Part shown: piece after piece, positions 35,906 through 43,936 of the stretch
Layout of the letters: every line of letters begins with the position of its first letter
Position numbering within the stretch: the stretch's first letter is position 1
NCBI GenBank assembly: GCA_028291945.1
Contig: JAQGNH010000044.1
Coordinates: 1 to 45,634 of the forward strand
Source of the DNA: Betaproteobacteria bacterium
GTDB lineage: Bacteria > Pseudomonadota > Gammaproteobacteria > Burkholderiales > SG8-41
Direction: 5' to 3'
DNA length: 45,634 nt
The notes under the pieces: generated by a model
What the model was told of the DNA's origin: nothing
Database searches by the model: none
The model's input: only the letters and a program-made list of their open reading frames with translations
Position numbers and translations under genes: made by a program

Positions 35906-37519
35906 GTGCCGACGAACGCCATCGCGAGCGCCTTGCCGCGCATCGTGGCAATGCTGCGCGCCAATCTGCTGGTCGGACTGACGCTGGCAGTGGTGACGCT
36001 TCCCCAGGCGATTGCCTTTTCGACCACGCTGGCCGGGTTGCCGCCGCATTTCGGCATTTACGCGGCTATCTGGGGCGTATTGTTCACCGCGCTTCTGAAC
36101 CCTTCGCGTGTGTTCAGCGGCGGTCCCAACACCACGATGTCGGCGGCGATCGGGATCACCCTGCTGCCGGTGGCGCCGCCGTTCGGCGCCGACTATGTCG
36201 GTTATGCGCTGACCCTGATCCTGCTCGCGGGCCTCATCCAGATGCTGTTCCTGCTCATCCGACCGCTCGGCCGGATGCTGGACCTGATAAACGAGCCGAT
36301 CATCAACGGGCTCATCTGCGGCATCGGGCTGTTCCTCATATTCAAGTCGCTTACCAGCTTCGCGGGCCTGCCGATCAATACCGAGGTGGAATGGCCGCTG
36401 TGGATCGCCTGGCAGTCGTTCCTGGCGGTCCTGGAGATCGGCAACATGTACGCGATCCAGATCGGGCTGATTACGTTGATCACCAGCCTTGTGGTGCGGC
36501 AGATCGGCTTCCTGCGCAACTGGGCGATTCTGATCGGCGTTGCCGCCGGCACGGCGTACTCGGCGTACCTGAATGCCACGGTCGGCCTGCAGAATACGAT
36601 GATCGAACAGATCGCCAATCTGTCGTCCGTAGGATTTGTCTTTCCCTCGCTGCCCGCTTTCAATCAGGAGGCCATGTCGGACATCATCTCGATCCTGCCG
36701 GGCGCCGTGACGCTGGCGCTGCTCGGTCTGTTTCAAACGGTGGCGGCGATGCGGCGAATGAATCGTAAGATCGGCGGTTACACCGACAGCCGCAAGGGCA
36801 TCTTTGCCGACGCCGTATCCAACTGCGTGCTGCCTTTTCTGTCGTCACTCCCCACGTGCGCTTCCTTCAACCGCATGTGGCTGGTCTACAGCCTGGGAGG
36901 CGATAGCCGCGTGGCCTCGGCGATCTCCGCGCTGATCCTGCTGCTGATGGTGCTGTTTCTCGCTCCTTTGATCGCCATCATTCCGATGCCGGCCATGGCG
37001 GCCATCATCATGCTGCTCGGGGCCAACATGATCGTGTGGGAGGACATCAAACCTCACCTCAAGAATCGCCGCGAAGCGGTGGTGTTCATGGCGTCCTTCC
37101 TCTCGGTGCTGTTCCTTGATCTGTTCGGCGCCGTGGTCGTCGGATCCGTCCTCGCCATTGCCTATTCCAAGTGGGAACAGGCCCATCCCGATATCAGCGT
37201 GCGTGGCAACGTGCTGAAGGTCAGGGGCAATATGTATTACGGCTCGCTGCCGGTCATCGAATCGACGTACCACGACGTGATGAAGCGCGAGGGCACGGTG
37301 ACCCTCGACTTTTCAGAGTGCTATTACATCGATTCCGAGGGCATTCGATGGTTGACGTCGGCGAAAGCGGGGCTCAAGGCCCGCTTCGTCGATCGCCGCG
37401 GCGGCGAGGATCGTCGAGAAGTCGAGGGAAGCGGGAAGGCGGATCGACGTGCCCGCGAGCGCCACGATGCTCGTCGGCGGCGTGAAAGGCGGGACCGGCG
37501 CCGCCATTCGGAATTTTGA
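35906..37519 (+). CDS. SulP-family anion transporter with short STAS domain and Arg-rich tail
   Basis: A 537-residue inner-membrane carrier of the SulP family, which moves sulfate, bicarbonate or other anions. The membrane domain starts with LLVGLTLAVVTLPQAIAFS and includes VFSGGPNTTMSAAIG and the later GANMIVWEDIK segment. A STAS domain from about residue 430 shows TLDFSECYYIDSEGIRWL but ends early. The last 45 residues hold about 18 arginines (RRGGEDRR and similar), unlike a normal STAS end. Starts at GTG 35906, four bases after the dihaem cytochrome, so it belongs to that operon and could export the sulfate or another oxyanion it yields, or import one. Confidence 0.88.
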   Translation: MPTNAIASALPRIVAMLRANLLVGLTLAVVTLPQAIAFSTTLAGLPPHFGIYAAIWGVLFTALLNPSRVFSGGPNTTMSAAIGITLLPVAPPFGADYVGYALTLILLAGLIQMLFLLIRPLGRMLDLINEPIINGLICGIGLFLIFKSLTSFAGLPINTEVEWPLWIAWQSFLAVLEIGNMYAIQIGLITLITSLVVRQIGFLRNWAILIGVAAGTAYSAYLNATVGLQNTMIEQIANLSSVGFVFPSLPAFNQEAMSDIISILPGAVTLALLGLFQTVAAMRRMNRKIGGYTDSRKGIFADAVSNCVLPFLSSLPTCASFNRMWLVYSLGGDSRVASAISALILLLMVLFLAPLIAIIPMPAMAAIIMLLGANMIVWEDIKPHLKNRREAVVFMASFLSVLFLDLFGAVVVGSVLAIAYSKWEQAHPDISVRGNVLKVRGNMYYGSLPVIESTYHDVMKREGTVTLDFSECYYIDSEGIRWLTSAKAGLKARFVDRRGGEDRREVEGSGKADRRARERHDARRRRERRDRRRHSEF

Positions 37520-37523
37520 GATT

Positions 37524-37667
37524 CGTCATTCCGGACGCGCGCCTTGCCGTCAGCCCCGGGCCAGCAGAGCGCGATCCGGGGGCAAATGATCCGGAATTTC
37601 ATTTTCCGGATGCTCAAACTCAAGATCGATTTTGGATTGTGCGCTCTGCCGGCTCGTCCAGAATGAC
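37524..37667. repeat. MITE-like intergenic repeat, copy 2
   Basis: A 144 bp noncoding element starting CGTCATTCCGGA and ending TCCAGAATGAC, inverted with respect to each other. The inside includes GCGATCCGGGGGC and GATTTTGGATTGTGCG, which resemble GATCCGGGGGC and TGGATTTGGATGTGCG in the copy at 26707. It follows the operon end by 4 bp and may act in its termination. Confidence 0.7.
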
Positions 37668-37727
37668 TCTGTTTGGTGTTCGCCAGAACGAATTTCTACA
37701 CAGCGTCGTACGTCAGTATGACGATTT

Positions 37728-38702
37728 TCACTCGGGCTTCATGCCCGCGGCCTGCGCCATTTTCCTGTAGTTCGCGATTTCTATCGGCAGCAGGTCCGCG
37801 AGTTGCGCGACGCTCATCGGCGCCGCCTCTGCACCTTCGCGCTCGAGCAGTTGCTTCATTTCGGCGCTCGCCAGGACCTTGTTTACGGCGGCGTTGATCG
37901 TGCTGACAATGCTAACCGGCGTTCTTGCGGGTGCGAACAGGCCCCACCAGTTTTCATAGCCGTATCCGGGCACACCCGACTCCGCTATCGTCGGTACCCC
38001 CGGAATAAGGGACGTCGGTTTGGCGCTGCTTACGGCAATCGCGCGGGCCTTGCCTGCTTTGACCTGCGACATGACTCCGGGAGAGCTCGCGATTGTGGCG
38101 TCGACATCACCGCTTATCAGTCCCACGACGGCGGGTGCAATGCCCTTGTATGGAACATGGGTCAGCTTGATGCCTGCCAACTGCCCGAGATACTCCATCG
38201 CGAAGTGATTGCTGCCGCCCGCTCCCGAGGACGAGTAGGTGAGCGAGCGTTTTTTTGCGACCGCGATGAATTCCTTCAACGTCTTTGCCGGCACTGAAGG
38301 ATGGACCGCGAGGACGAACGGGGCGCGCGCGATCATGGCCACGGGAACGAACGCGCCGGCGGGATCGAAGGGCAATTTGATGCGCGTTGCGACTGCCCCC
38401 GGATACGACGAGGTCGCGTGCAGCAAGCGGTATCCATCCGGGTCTGCGTTGGCCACGTACTCCGCACCGATCATGCTGGCCGCCCCGGGCCGGTTCTCTG
38501 TGACGATGCTCCTGCCCCACATTTCGGAGAGGCCCCTCGCGACCGCGCGGTTGAGAATGTCCGCCGAACCGCCCGCCGCAAACGGTACGACAATCGTAAT
38601 GTTCCTGGTGGGGTAGGGTGCCTCCCCCGCGTGGACCTGCGCAAACGCGCACACCGCCGCCGCGACAGCGATGGCATTCAACAAGGCGATTTTCACTCTC
38701 AT
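37728..38702 (-). CDS. Bug/TctC-family receptor
   Basis: A 324-residue Bug protein: signal peptide ending near AQVHAG, then YPTRNITIVVPFAAGGSAD, VTENRPGAASMIG and DPDGYRLL. The third basic position of the first motif is Asn (TRN) where most have KPxR. ATG 38702 has GGGAGGAG upstream; the open frame to 38825 runs through a 39 bp repeat and is not coding. The repeat lies about 60 bp upstream of the start and could affect its transcription. Confidence 0.9.
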   Translation of the reverse strand: MRVKIALLNAIAVAAAVCAFAQVHAGEAPYPTRNITIVVPFAAGGSADILNRAVARGLSEMWGRSIVTENRPGAASMIGAEYVANADPDGYRLLHATSSYPGAVATRIKLPFDPAGAFVPVAMIARAPFVLAVHPSVPAKTLKEFIAVAKKRSLTYSSSGAGGSNHFAMEYLGQLAGIKLTHVPYKGIAPAVVGLISGDVDATIASSPGVMSQVKAGKARAIAVSSAKPTSLIPGVPTIAESGVPGYGYENWWGLFAPARTPVSIVSTINAAVNKVLASAEMKQLLEREGAEAAPMSVAQLADLLPIEIANYRKMAQAAGMKPE

Positions 38703-38761
38703 GGGCTCCTCCCGTTTGTGTCTCCGCCGCGGCAAGCACGTCGGCCGTTCAAAACAAATGG

Positions 38762-38800
38762 TATCCGTTTGCCGCGCGCAGCAAACGCGTCTCGCTATAC
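38762..38800. repeat. 39 bp perfect repeat with inner palindrome, copy 1
   Basis: All 39 bases recur at 40535-40573 in the same orientation. The inner part CGTTTGC-8-GCAAACG forms a 7 bp inverted repeat, followed by CGTCTCGCTATAC. It lies at the edge where a gene fragment begins. Confidence 0.85.
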
Positions 38801-38988
38801 AGGCCGGCTCGGCCTGCATCGGCACGCCGCCGGATATCGTGGAGATGCTGCGCAGCTACAACGAAAGGGTCGGAGGCATCGACAGCGTGTCGCTGCACTT
38901 CACGCCGGGCAACATGCCGGTGGAGATGGCCGAGCGCTCGCTGCGGCTGTTCTCGAAAGAGGTGATGCCGAAGGTGAGTGGGCTTTAG
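38801..38988 (+). pseudogene. 3' fragment of a luciferase-like flavin monooxygenase
   Basis: Directly after the 39 bp repeat the plus strand encodes GSACIGTPPDIVEMLRSYNE, then GGIDSVSLHFTPGNMPVEM and a closing LFSKEVMPKV segment. This is the typical last 60 residues of the LLM class of flavin-dependent oxidoreductases. No barrel sequence precedes it, so the 5' part of the gene is lost. The frame ends at TAG 38986. Confidence 0.7.
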
Positions 38989-39042
38989 CGTAGCGCCCCG
39001 GCGCTGGTCCCGGAACCGGAACAATTCGGATAGTATCGACGC

Positions 39043-40398
39043 ATGAATCGATCTCCCACGTTGCCGAGCACTCGATACGCCAAGAGTGGCAACGTTCATG
39101 TCGCGTATCAGGTGTTCGGCGAAGGCCAGATCGATCTCGTATTTTTTCCCGGATTTGTCTCGAACATCGAGACGTATTGGGAGGAGCCGTCGTTCGCACG
39201 CTGGCTCCGCCAGCTCGGGAGTTTCGCCCGCGTCATCACGTTCGACAAACGCGGCACAGGCTTGTCCGACCGCGTCGAAGTCCTGCCGACGATGGATGAG
39301 CGGATGGACGACGTCCGGGCGGTGATGGATGCAGTCGGCTCGACGCGAGCGGCTGTGTTCGGGGTTTCAGAGGGCGGCTCGCTGGCAACGTTGTTTGCCG
39401 CGCACTATCCCGAGCGATGCCGGGGGCTCGTGCTCTGGGGCGCCTTTGCCAAGTTTACCTCGTGGTTCCCGACGGCGGAAAAGCTCAGCGGTTTCTACGA
39501 TTATGTGGAGAAGAATTGGGGGACCGGCGCGAATATCGGAGTCTGGGCGCCTGGAAAAAAGGACGATCCGGTCTTTCGGGAATGGTTTGCGCGGAGAGAA
39601 CGCAGCAGCGCGAGCCCGTCTGCCGTCGTGGCGCTGATGCGAATGAACAGCATGATCGATATTTCCGGCATCCTGCCTTATGTGCACGTGCCGACACTCG
39701 TCGTCCACCGGACTCAAGACTCGGTGGTAAACGTCGAGGGCGGGCGGCAATTGGCGGAAAATATCCCGAACGCCCGGCTTCTGGAATTGCCGGGAAACAA
39801 TCATCTCCCGTACCTCGGAGACGACACCGAGCAGATCACCAACGAGATCGCCGAATTCCTGACGGGTGCGAAGCCGGCGACCGGCGGCGAGCGCATTCTG
39901 GCGACGGTACTTTTCACCGATGTCGTCGATTCCACCAAGCGTGCGGAAGCAATGGGAGACAAAAGCTGGCGCGAGCTGCTCGACGCCCACGATTCGATGG
40001 TCCGCCGAGAATTGACGCGCTTTCGAGGCAACGAGGTCAAGACGCTCGGCGATGGCTTCCTTGCTACGTTCGACGGACCGGGAAGAGCCATTCATTGCGC
40101 GCTTTCGCTGATCGCGGCAGTGAAGTCACTTGGAATCGAAATCCGCTCGGGCCTTCACACCGGCGAGGTGGAAGTCTTGGCAAACGATGTGCGCGGCATC
40201 GCCGTGCATATTGCGGCCCGAGTCGCAGCGTTGGCCCAACCGAATGAATGCCTCGTCACCCGAACCGTGAAGGATCTGGTTGCAGGCGCGGACATCCGAT
40301 TCTCCGAACGTGGCAAGCACGAGTTGAAGGGCTTGGCCGAACCTGTCGACCTGTTTTCTGTAGCGCATGCTCGGGGTGTGGTCGACGGGCGGCGCTGA
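39043..40398 (+). CDS. Alpha/beta-hydrolase and class III adenylate cyclase fusion
   Basis: A 451-residue cytoplasmic protein. Residues about 15-275 form an alpha/beta hydrolase with nucleophile Ser109 (GVSEGG), Asp226 (HRTQDSVV) and His254 (GNNHLPY). Residues about 284-445 form a class III nucleotide cyclase with metal-binding Asp293 (LFTDVVDST) and Asp337 (LGDGFLATFDGPGRA), and GLHTGEVE in the later part. The layout is known from bacteria with many cyclases. It may couple binding or turnover of a small ester or acyl compound to cyclic-AMP output. Starts at ATG 39043, no partner gene close by. Confidence 0.88.
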   Translation: MNRSPTLPSTRYAKSGNVHVAYQVFGEGQIDLVFFPGFVSNIETYWEEPSFARWLRQLGSFARVITFDKRGTGLSDRVEVLPTMDERMDDVRAVMDAVGSTRAAVFGVSEGGSLATLFAAHYPERCRGLVLWGAFAKFTSWFPTAEKLSGFYDYVEKNWGTGANIGVWAPGKKDDPVFREWFARRERSSASPSAVVALMRMNSMIDISGILPYVHVPTLVVHRTQDSVVNVEGGRQLAENIPNARLLELPGNNHLPYLGDDTEQITNEIAEFLTGAKPATGGERILATVLFTDVVDSTKRAEAMGDKSWRELLDAHDSMVRRELTRFRGNEVKTLGDGFLATFDGPGRAIHCALSLIAAVKSLGIEIRSGLHTGEVEVLANDVRGIAVHIAARVAALAQPNECLVTRTVKDLVAGADIRFSERGKHELKGLAEPVDLFSVAHARGVVDGRR

Positions 40399-40404
40399 AT
40401 CTCA

Positions 40405-40534
40405 GGCCGGCTCGATCGCAAACCGGTCGCCTCGCGATAGCCGCGCATGAAGCGCACGAACGCGTCGGGGCGCTTGGCCATCTCGTTGGAGTTGGCGATC
40501 AAGAGCCGGATGGTCTGGCGGTCCAGGACCGGGT
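40405..40534 (-). pseudogene. Fragment of an NMT1/SsuA-like ABC substrate-binding protein
   Basis: The minus strand from the edge of the second 39 bp repeat encodes LDRQTIRLLIANSNEMAKRP followed by DAFVRFMRGYREAT. The pattern (hydrophobic helix, then RPD-x-x-xRFMRGYRE) matches the C-terminal half of thiamine/sulfonate-type binding proteins. The frame then runs on into the cyclase gene without the proper end. Only about 40 residues remain. Confidence 0.5.
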
Positions 40535-40573
40535 TATCCGTTTGCCGCGCGCAGCAAACGCGTCTCGCTATAC
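40535..40573. repeat. 39 bp perfect repeat with inner palindrome, copy 2
   Basis: Identical to 38762-38800. Here it lies between the binding-protein fragment and the aldolase gene, about 120 bp upstream of the aldolase start. Confidence 0.85.
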
Positions 40574-40693
40574 TCAGGCAAACTTGCGGTGCTGGTGGCG
40601 AGACGCGCCGCCGTGCGGAGGATTCTGCAGCACGGCTTTACAATCATCGATCGCTTTGTATCGCGCAACGCCATCCTTGGAGGCAACAACGAC

Positions 40694-41497
40694 ATGCGCA
40701 TCAATCGTGTAAAAAAACTGTGGCGTGAAGGCAAACCGGCTGTCGGCGGCTGGCTTTCGATCCCTCACTGCGTGCAGGCCGAGGTGATGGCCCATACCGG
40801 GCTGGACTGGCTGTGCGTCGACATGCAGCACGGCTGTATCGACTACTCGGATACCGTGCCGATGCTGACCGCGATCTCCACGACGAATGTCACGCCGTTC
40901 GTGCGCGTTCCGTGGAACGAACCGGCGATGATCATGAAAGTTCTGGATGCAGGCGCCTATGGCGTGATCGTGCCGATGGTAAGCAACCGCGCAGAGGCCG
41001 AGCGAGCGGTAGCGGCTTGCCGTTATCCGCCGGCGGGCATACGGAGCAATGGACCGAACCGCGTGCTGCTTTACGCCGGAGCCGACTATCAGAAGTATGC
41101 GAACGCCGAAGTCGCTTGCATCGTAATGATCGAAACGCTCGAGGGCATCGAGAAGCTCGACGAGATCGTCTCCACGCCCGGCGTGGATGCGGTCTACATT
41201 GGGCCCACCGATCTCGCGCTTGCGTTAGGATTACCGCCCGTCATGGACAATGACGAACCGAAGCACGTAGCGACGGTCAACCGCATTCTCGAAGCCTGCA
41301 AGCAGCACAAAAAGATCGCCGGCATTCACACCACCAGCTCGAAGTACACGCAACGCTATCTGGATCAGGGTTTTCAGATGGTGATGCTTGGAACCGATCG
41401 CTCGGCAATGTCGAACTACATGAAGGCGGAAGTCGGCCGTCTTACCGGCTGGACTCCGCTAACTGTTAGCAGCGGACCCAATACCGGCGGTTACTGA
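40694..41497 (+). CDS. HpcH/HpaI-family class II aldolase
   Basis: A 267-residue enzyme of the HpcH/HpaI aldolase/citrate-lyase family, which cleaves 2-keto-3-deoxy or 4-hydroxy-2-oxo acids to pyruvate and an aldehyde with a divalent metal. Family segments are WLCVDMQHGCIDYSD, FVRVPWNEPAMIMKVLDAGA, the metal-binding Glu in VMIETLEG, and VYIGPTDLALALGL. The ATG at 40694 follows TTGGAGGC at nine bases. It lies 24 bp before the Gfo/Idh/MocA dehydrogenase, a pair typical of sugar-acid degradation. Confidence 0.9.
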   Translation: MRINRVKKLWREGKPAVGGWLSIPHCVQAEVMAHTGLDWLCVDMQHGCIDYSDTVPMLTAISTTNVTPFVRVPWNEPAMIMKVLDAGAYGVIVPMVSNRAEAERAVAACRYPPAGIRSNGPNRVLLYAGADYQKYANAEVACIVMIETLEGIEKLDEIVSTPGVDAVYIGPTDLALALGLPPVMDNDEPKHVATVNRILEACKQHKKIAGIHTTSSKYTQRYLDQGFQMVMLGTDRSAMSNYMKAEVGRLTGWTPLTVSSGPNTGGY

Positions 41498-41521
41498 CAA
41501 CCTGTCATAGAGGAAGCACTC

Positions 41522-42574
41522 ATGCCCGATACCATTCGCATCGGCGTCGTCGGTGCTGGCGCCAATACGCGCCTGCATCACATTCCCAAACTGAAGAAGA
41601 TCGACGGCGTCGAGATCGTGTCGGTCGCGAATCGCTCACGAGCGTCGTCGCAACGCGTGGCCCAGGAATTCGGCATCCCGCGCGTTCACGACAACTGGCA
41701 GGATCTCGTGAACGACCCGGGCATCGACGCGGTGGTCATCGGGACCTGGCCCTACATGCACTGCCCGATCACGCTGGCGGCTCTTGCCTCGGGCAAGCAC
41801 GTCCTCACTGAGGCGCGCATCGCGATGAATGCAAGCGAAGCGCGCCAGATGCTCGTGGCATCGCGAGCACGGCCGAATCTCGTAACGCAGGTGGTGCCGG
41901 GTCCAACGACGTTCGGGGCCGACCCAATGGTGATGCACTTGCTAACCGACGGCTACATCGGCGAGCTGCAGTCGATCGATCTTCGCGTCCCGAGCGGGTT
42001 TCTGAACCGCGATGCGCCGATGCACTGGCGGATGGATCGCGACTACTCGGGCGTGAACATTATGTCGATGGGGATCTGGTACGAGTGCATCTCGCGCTGG
42101 GTCGGGCCGGCGACGGCCGTCATGGCGCGCACACGCGTCGGGGTCCCGTACCGCGTCGACAAAGAAAGCGGAGAGCGCCGCGCGATCGCAGTCCCCGACC
42201 ACGTGGAGGTGCTTGCCGACCTGGCGAACGGTGCGATCGCGCGATTGCACTGGAGCTCGGTCGCCGGGTTCATGCCCGGCCCGGAGGTATCGCTTTATGG
42301 AGCCGAGGGCACGCTGCGACTGGAACAGCGCGGGCGCGACAACCTCGTGCTCTCCGGCGGGCGTCGCGGCGACAAGGAGATGGCCCCGATCGAAATCCCT
42401 GCGGACAAGACCTACCGCTGGCGGGTCGAAGAGGAATTCATCGGCGCGATACGCGGGCAGGAGCACGTCCGGCGAACGTCGTTCGTCGACGCCGTGAAGT
42501 ACATGGACTTCACGGAAGCGGTGCACATCTCGAGCCGCGAAGGGCGGCGCGTCTACCTGCCGCTGGAGGGTTAA
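41522..42574 (+). CDS. Gfo/Idh/MocA-family oxidoreductase
   Basis: A 350-residue NAD(P)-dependent oxidoreductase. It starts RIGVVGAGANTRLHHIPKLK, the Rossmann loop of the family, and contains the KHVLTEARIAMNASEARQM segment where most members have the catalytic EKP; here the Lys of EKP seems replaced (TEARIA). The C-terminal domain follows with VEVLADLANGAIARLHWSS. GAGGAA precedes the ATG. Probably acts on a sugar or sugar acid and forms an operon with the aldolase. A truncated paralogue start lies at 30734. Confidence 0.88.
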   Translation: MPDTIRIGVVGAGANTRLHHIPKLKKIDGVEIVSVANRSRASSQRVAQEFGIPRVHDNWQDLVNDPGIDAVVIGTWPYMHCPITLAALASGKHVLTEARIAMNASEARQMLVASRARPNLVTQVVPGPTTFGADPMVMHLLTDGYIGELQSIDLRVPSGFLNRDAPMHWRMDRDYSGVNIMSMGIWYECISRWVGPATAVMARTRVGVPYRVDKESGERRAIAVPDHVEVLADLANGAIARLHWSSVAGFMPGPEVSLYGAEGTLRLEQRGRDNLVLSGGRRGDKEMAPIEIPADKTYRWRVEEEFIGAIRGQEHVRRTSFVDAVKYMDFTEAVHISSREGRRVYLPLEG

Positions 42575-42622
42575 TGATTTTGGAACTAATGTGGTGTCCC
42601 GCAAGCTCGATGGATATAAATG

Positions 42623-42758
42623 GTCATTCCGGACGTGTCCGCAATCGGTGCGATCCGGAGCTCACGTCATTCCAGACCCGCGCGAGCGGACGCATCCGGA
42701 ATCCATTTTCAATCGCAGTTGAACGTCAAAATGGATCCTGGCTTTACGCCAGGATGAC
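42623..42758. repeat. MITE-like intergenic repeat, copy 3
   Basis: A 136 bp noncoding element starting GTCATTCCGGA and ending CCAGGATGAC, imperfectly inverted. Near its right end ATCCTGGC and GCCAGGAT form a hairpin. It is more diverged inside than the copies at 26707 and 37524. It separates the Gfo/Idh/MocA gene from the convergent Bug gene and may serve as a bidirectional terminator. Confidence 0.6.
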
Positions 42759-42775
42759 GTTTGGGGGACATCGCG

Positions 42776-43816
42776 CTAGTCCAGCTTCAGGTTGGCACCC
42801 TTCACAACCTTCCCCCATTTCTCCGTTTCCACGCGCAAAAACTCACTGAACTTTGGCGGATCCATCAACATGGGCTCCGCGCCTTGCGAGAGCAGGTACT
42901 TCTTCATCTCCGCACTCTCGACAAGCTTCGCGATCTCGCCGTAGAGGCGTTGAACGATCGTGCCTGGTGTGTTGGCAGGCGCCATGATCCCGAACCACGA
43001 GCCAACATTGAAGCCGGGGAGGCCCTGCTCGGCGATTGTCGGTACGTCGGGCATGATCGGCGAGCGTTCCAGTGTCCCCATGCCGAGCGCGCGCAACTTG
43101 CCCGCCTTGATCTGCGGAGAACCCGCAATCAGTCCCGAGCAATACATCTGAGTCTGCCCGCCCACCGTATCCATCATCGCCGGCGCCCCGCCTTTGTAGG
43201 GCACGTGCACGATGTCGATCTTCGCCATCGACTTCAACAGCTCCCAGCACAGGTGAGGCGTGCCGGCATTTCCGGAAGAAGCGAACAGCAACTGGCCCGG
43301 CCTCGCCTTCGCGAGCGCGATGAGCTCGCGCACATTCTTCGCGGGCAGCGACGGATGCACCATTAGCATGTAAGGAACGTTCGCCACCATCGCGACCGGT
43401 GTCAGATCCTTCTGGTTGTCGTAGTTCAGCTTAAACACGTGCGGCGCAATTGCCTGCGGACCGTTGGTCGCCACCAGCAACGTGTAGCCGTCCGGCGCTG
43501 CCTTTGCAACGTACTCCGAGCCTACATTGCCGCCGGCGCCGGGCCGATTATCCACGAGCATTCGCTGCCCCAGCGCGGTACTCAGGCGCTCGGCAAGCAG
43601 GCGCGCGATGATGTCATTGCTGCTCGACCCTGCCGGATAAGGGACGATCAACCGCACGGGTTTCGCCGGGTATTCCTGGGCGAATGCCGCGCCGAAAAAC
43701 ACGAATAGTAAAAGCCATCTCAGAAAACCGTTCGCCCTGAGCGCCGCACCGCGGCGCAGTCGAACGGGAAGCATGTTTGGGATAACTTCGAGCCATGCAA
43801 TCCGAACAGTCTTCAT
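42776..43816 (-). CDS. Bug/TctC-family receptor with extended N-terminus
   Basis: A 346-residue Bug protein. A basic N-terminal extension of about 30 residues precedes the hydrophobic core FLRWLLLFVFFGAAFAQ, then YPAKPVRLIVPYPAGSSSND, LVDNRPGAGG and APDGYTLL. SSSND has one residue more than the common GGxxD. The ATG at 43816 has GGAGGA close by; a second ATG at residue 15 lacks such a site. It is divergent from trmO. Confidence 0.88.
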   Translation of the reverse strand: MKTVRIAWLEVIPNMLPVRLRRGAALRANGFLRWLLLFVFFGAAFAQEYPAKPVRLIVPYPAGSSSNDIIARLLAERLSTALGQRMLVDNRPGAGGNVGSEYVAKAAPDGYTLLVATNGPQAIAPHVFKLNYDNQKDLTPVAMVANVPYMLMVHPSLPAKNVRELIALAKARPGQLLFASSGNAGTPHLCWELLKSMAKIDIVHVPYKGGAPAMMDTVGGQTQMYCSGLIAGSPQIKAGKLRALGMGTLERSPIMPDVPTIAEQGLPGFNVGSWFGIMAPANTPGTIVQRLYGEIAKLVESAEMKKYLLSQGAEPMLMDPPKFSEFLRVETEKWGKVVKGANLKLD

Positions 43817-43936
43817 GCTTCCTCCGCGCGTGAGCGTCTGGTGAGGCAGCTAGTGTAATGTCCGGCGCTGCTACACTGAAAGACGCGACCATGGACCGCC
43901 ATCAGGCGGAACGCGCCACGAAGGAAAAGACAACGC

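Noticed and set aside
38762-40573. The two 39 bp repeats as a CRISPR or att pair
   Set aside because: Only two copies 1.8 kb apart with a normal cyclase gene between, no cas genes, no integrase.
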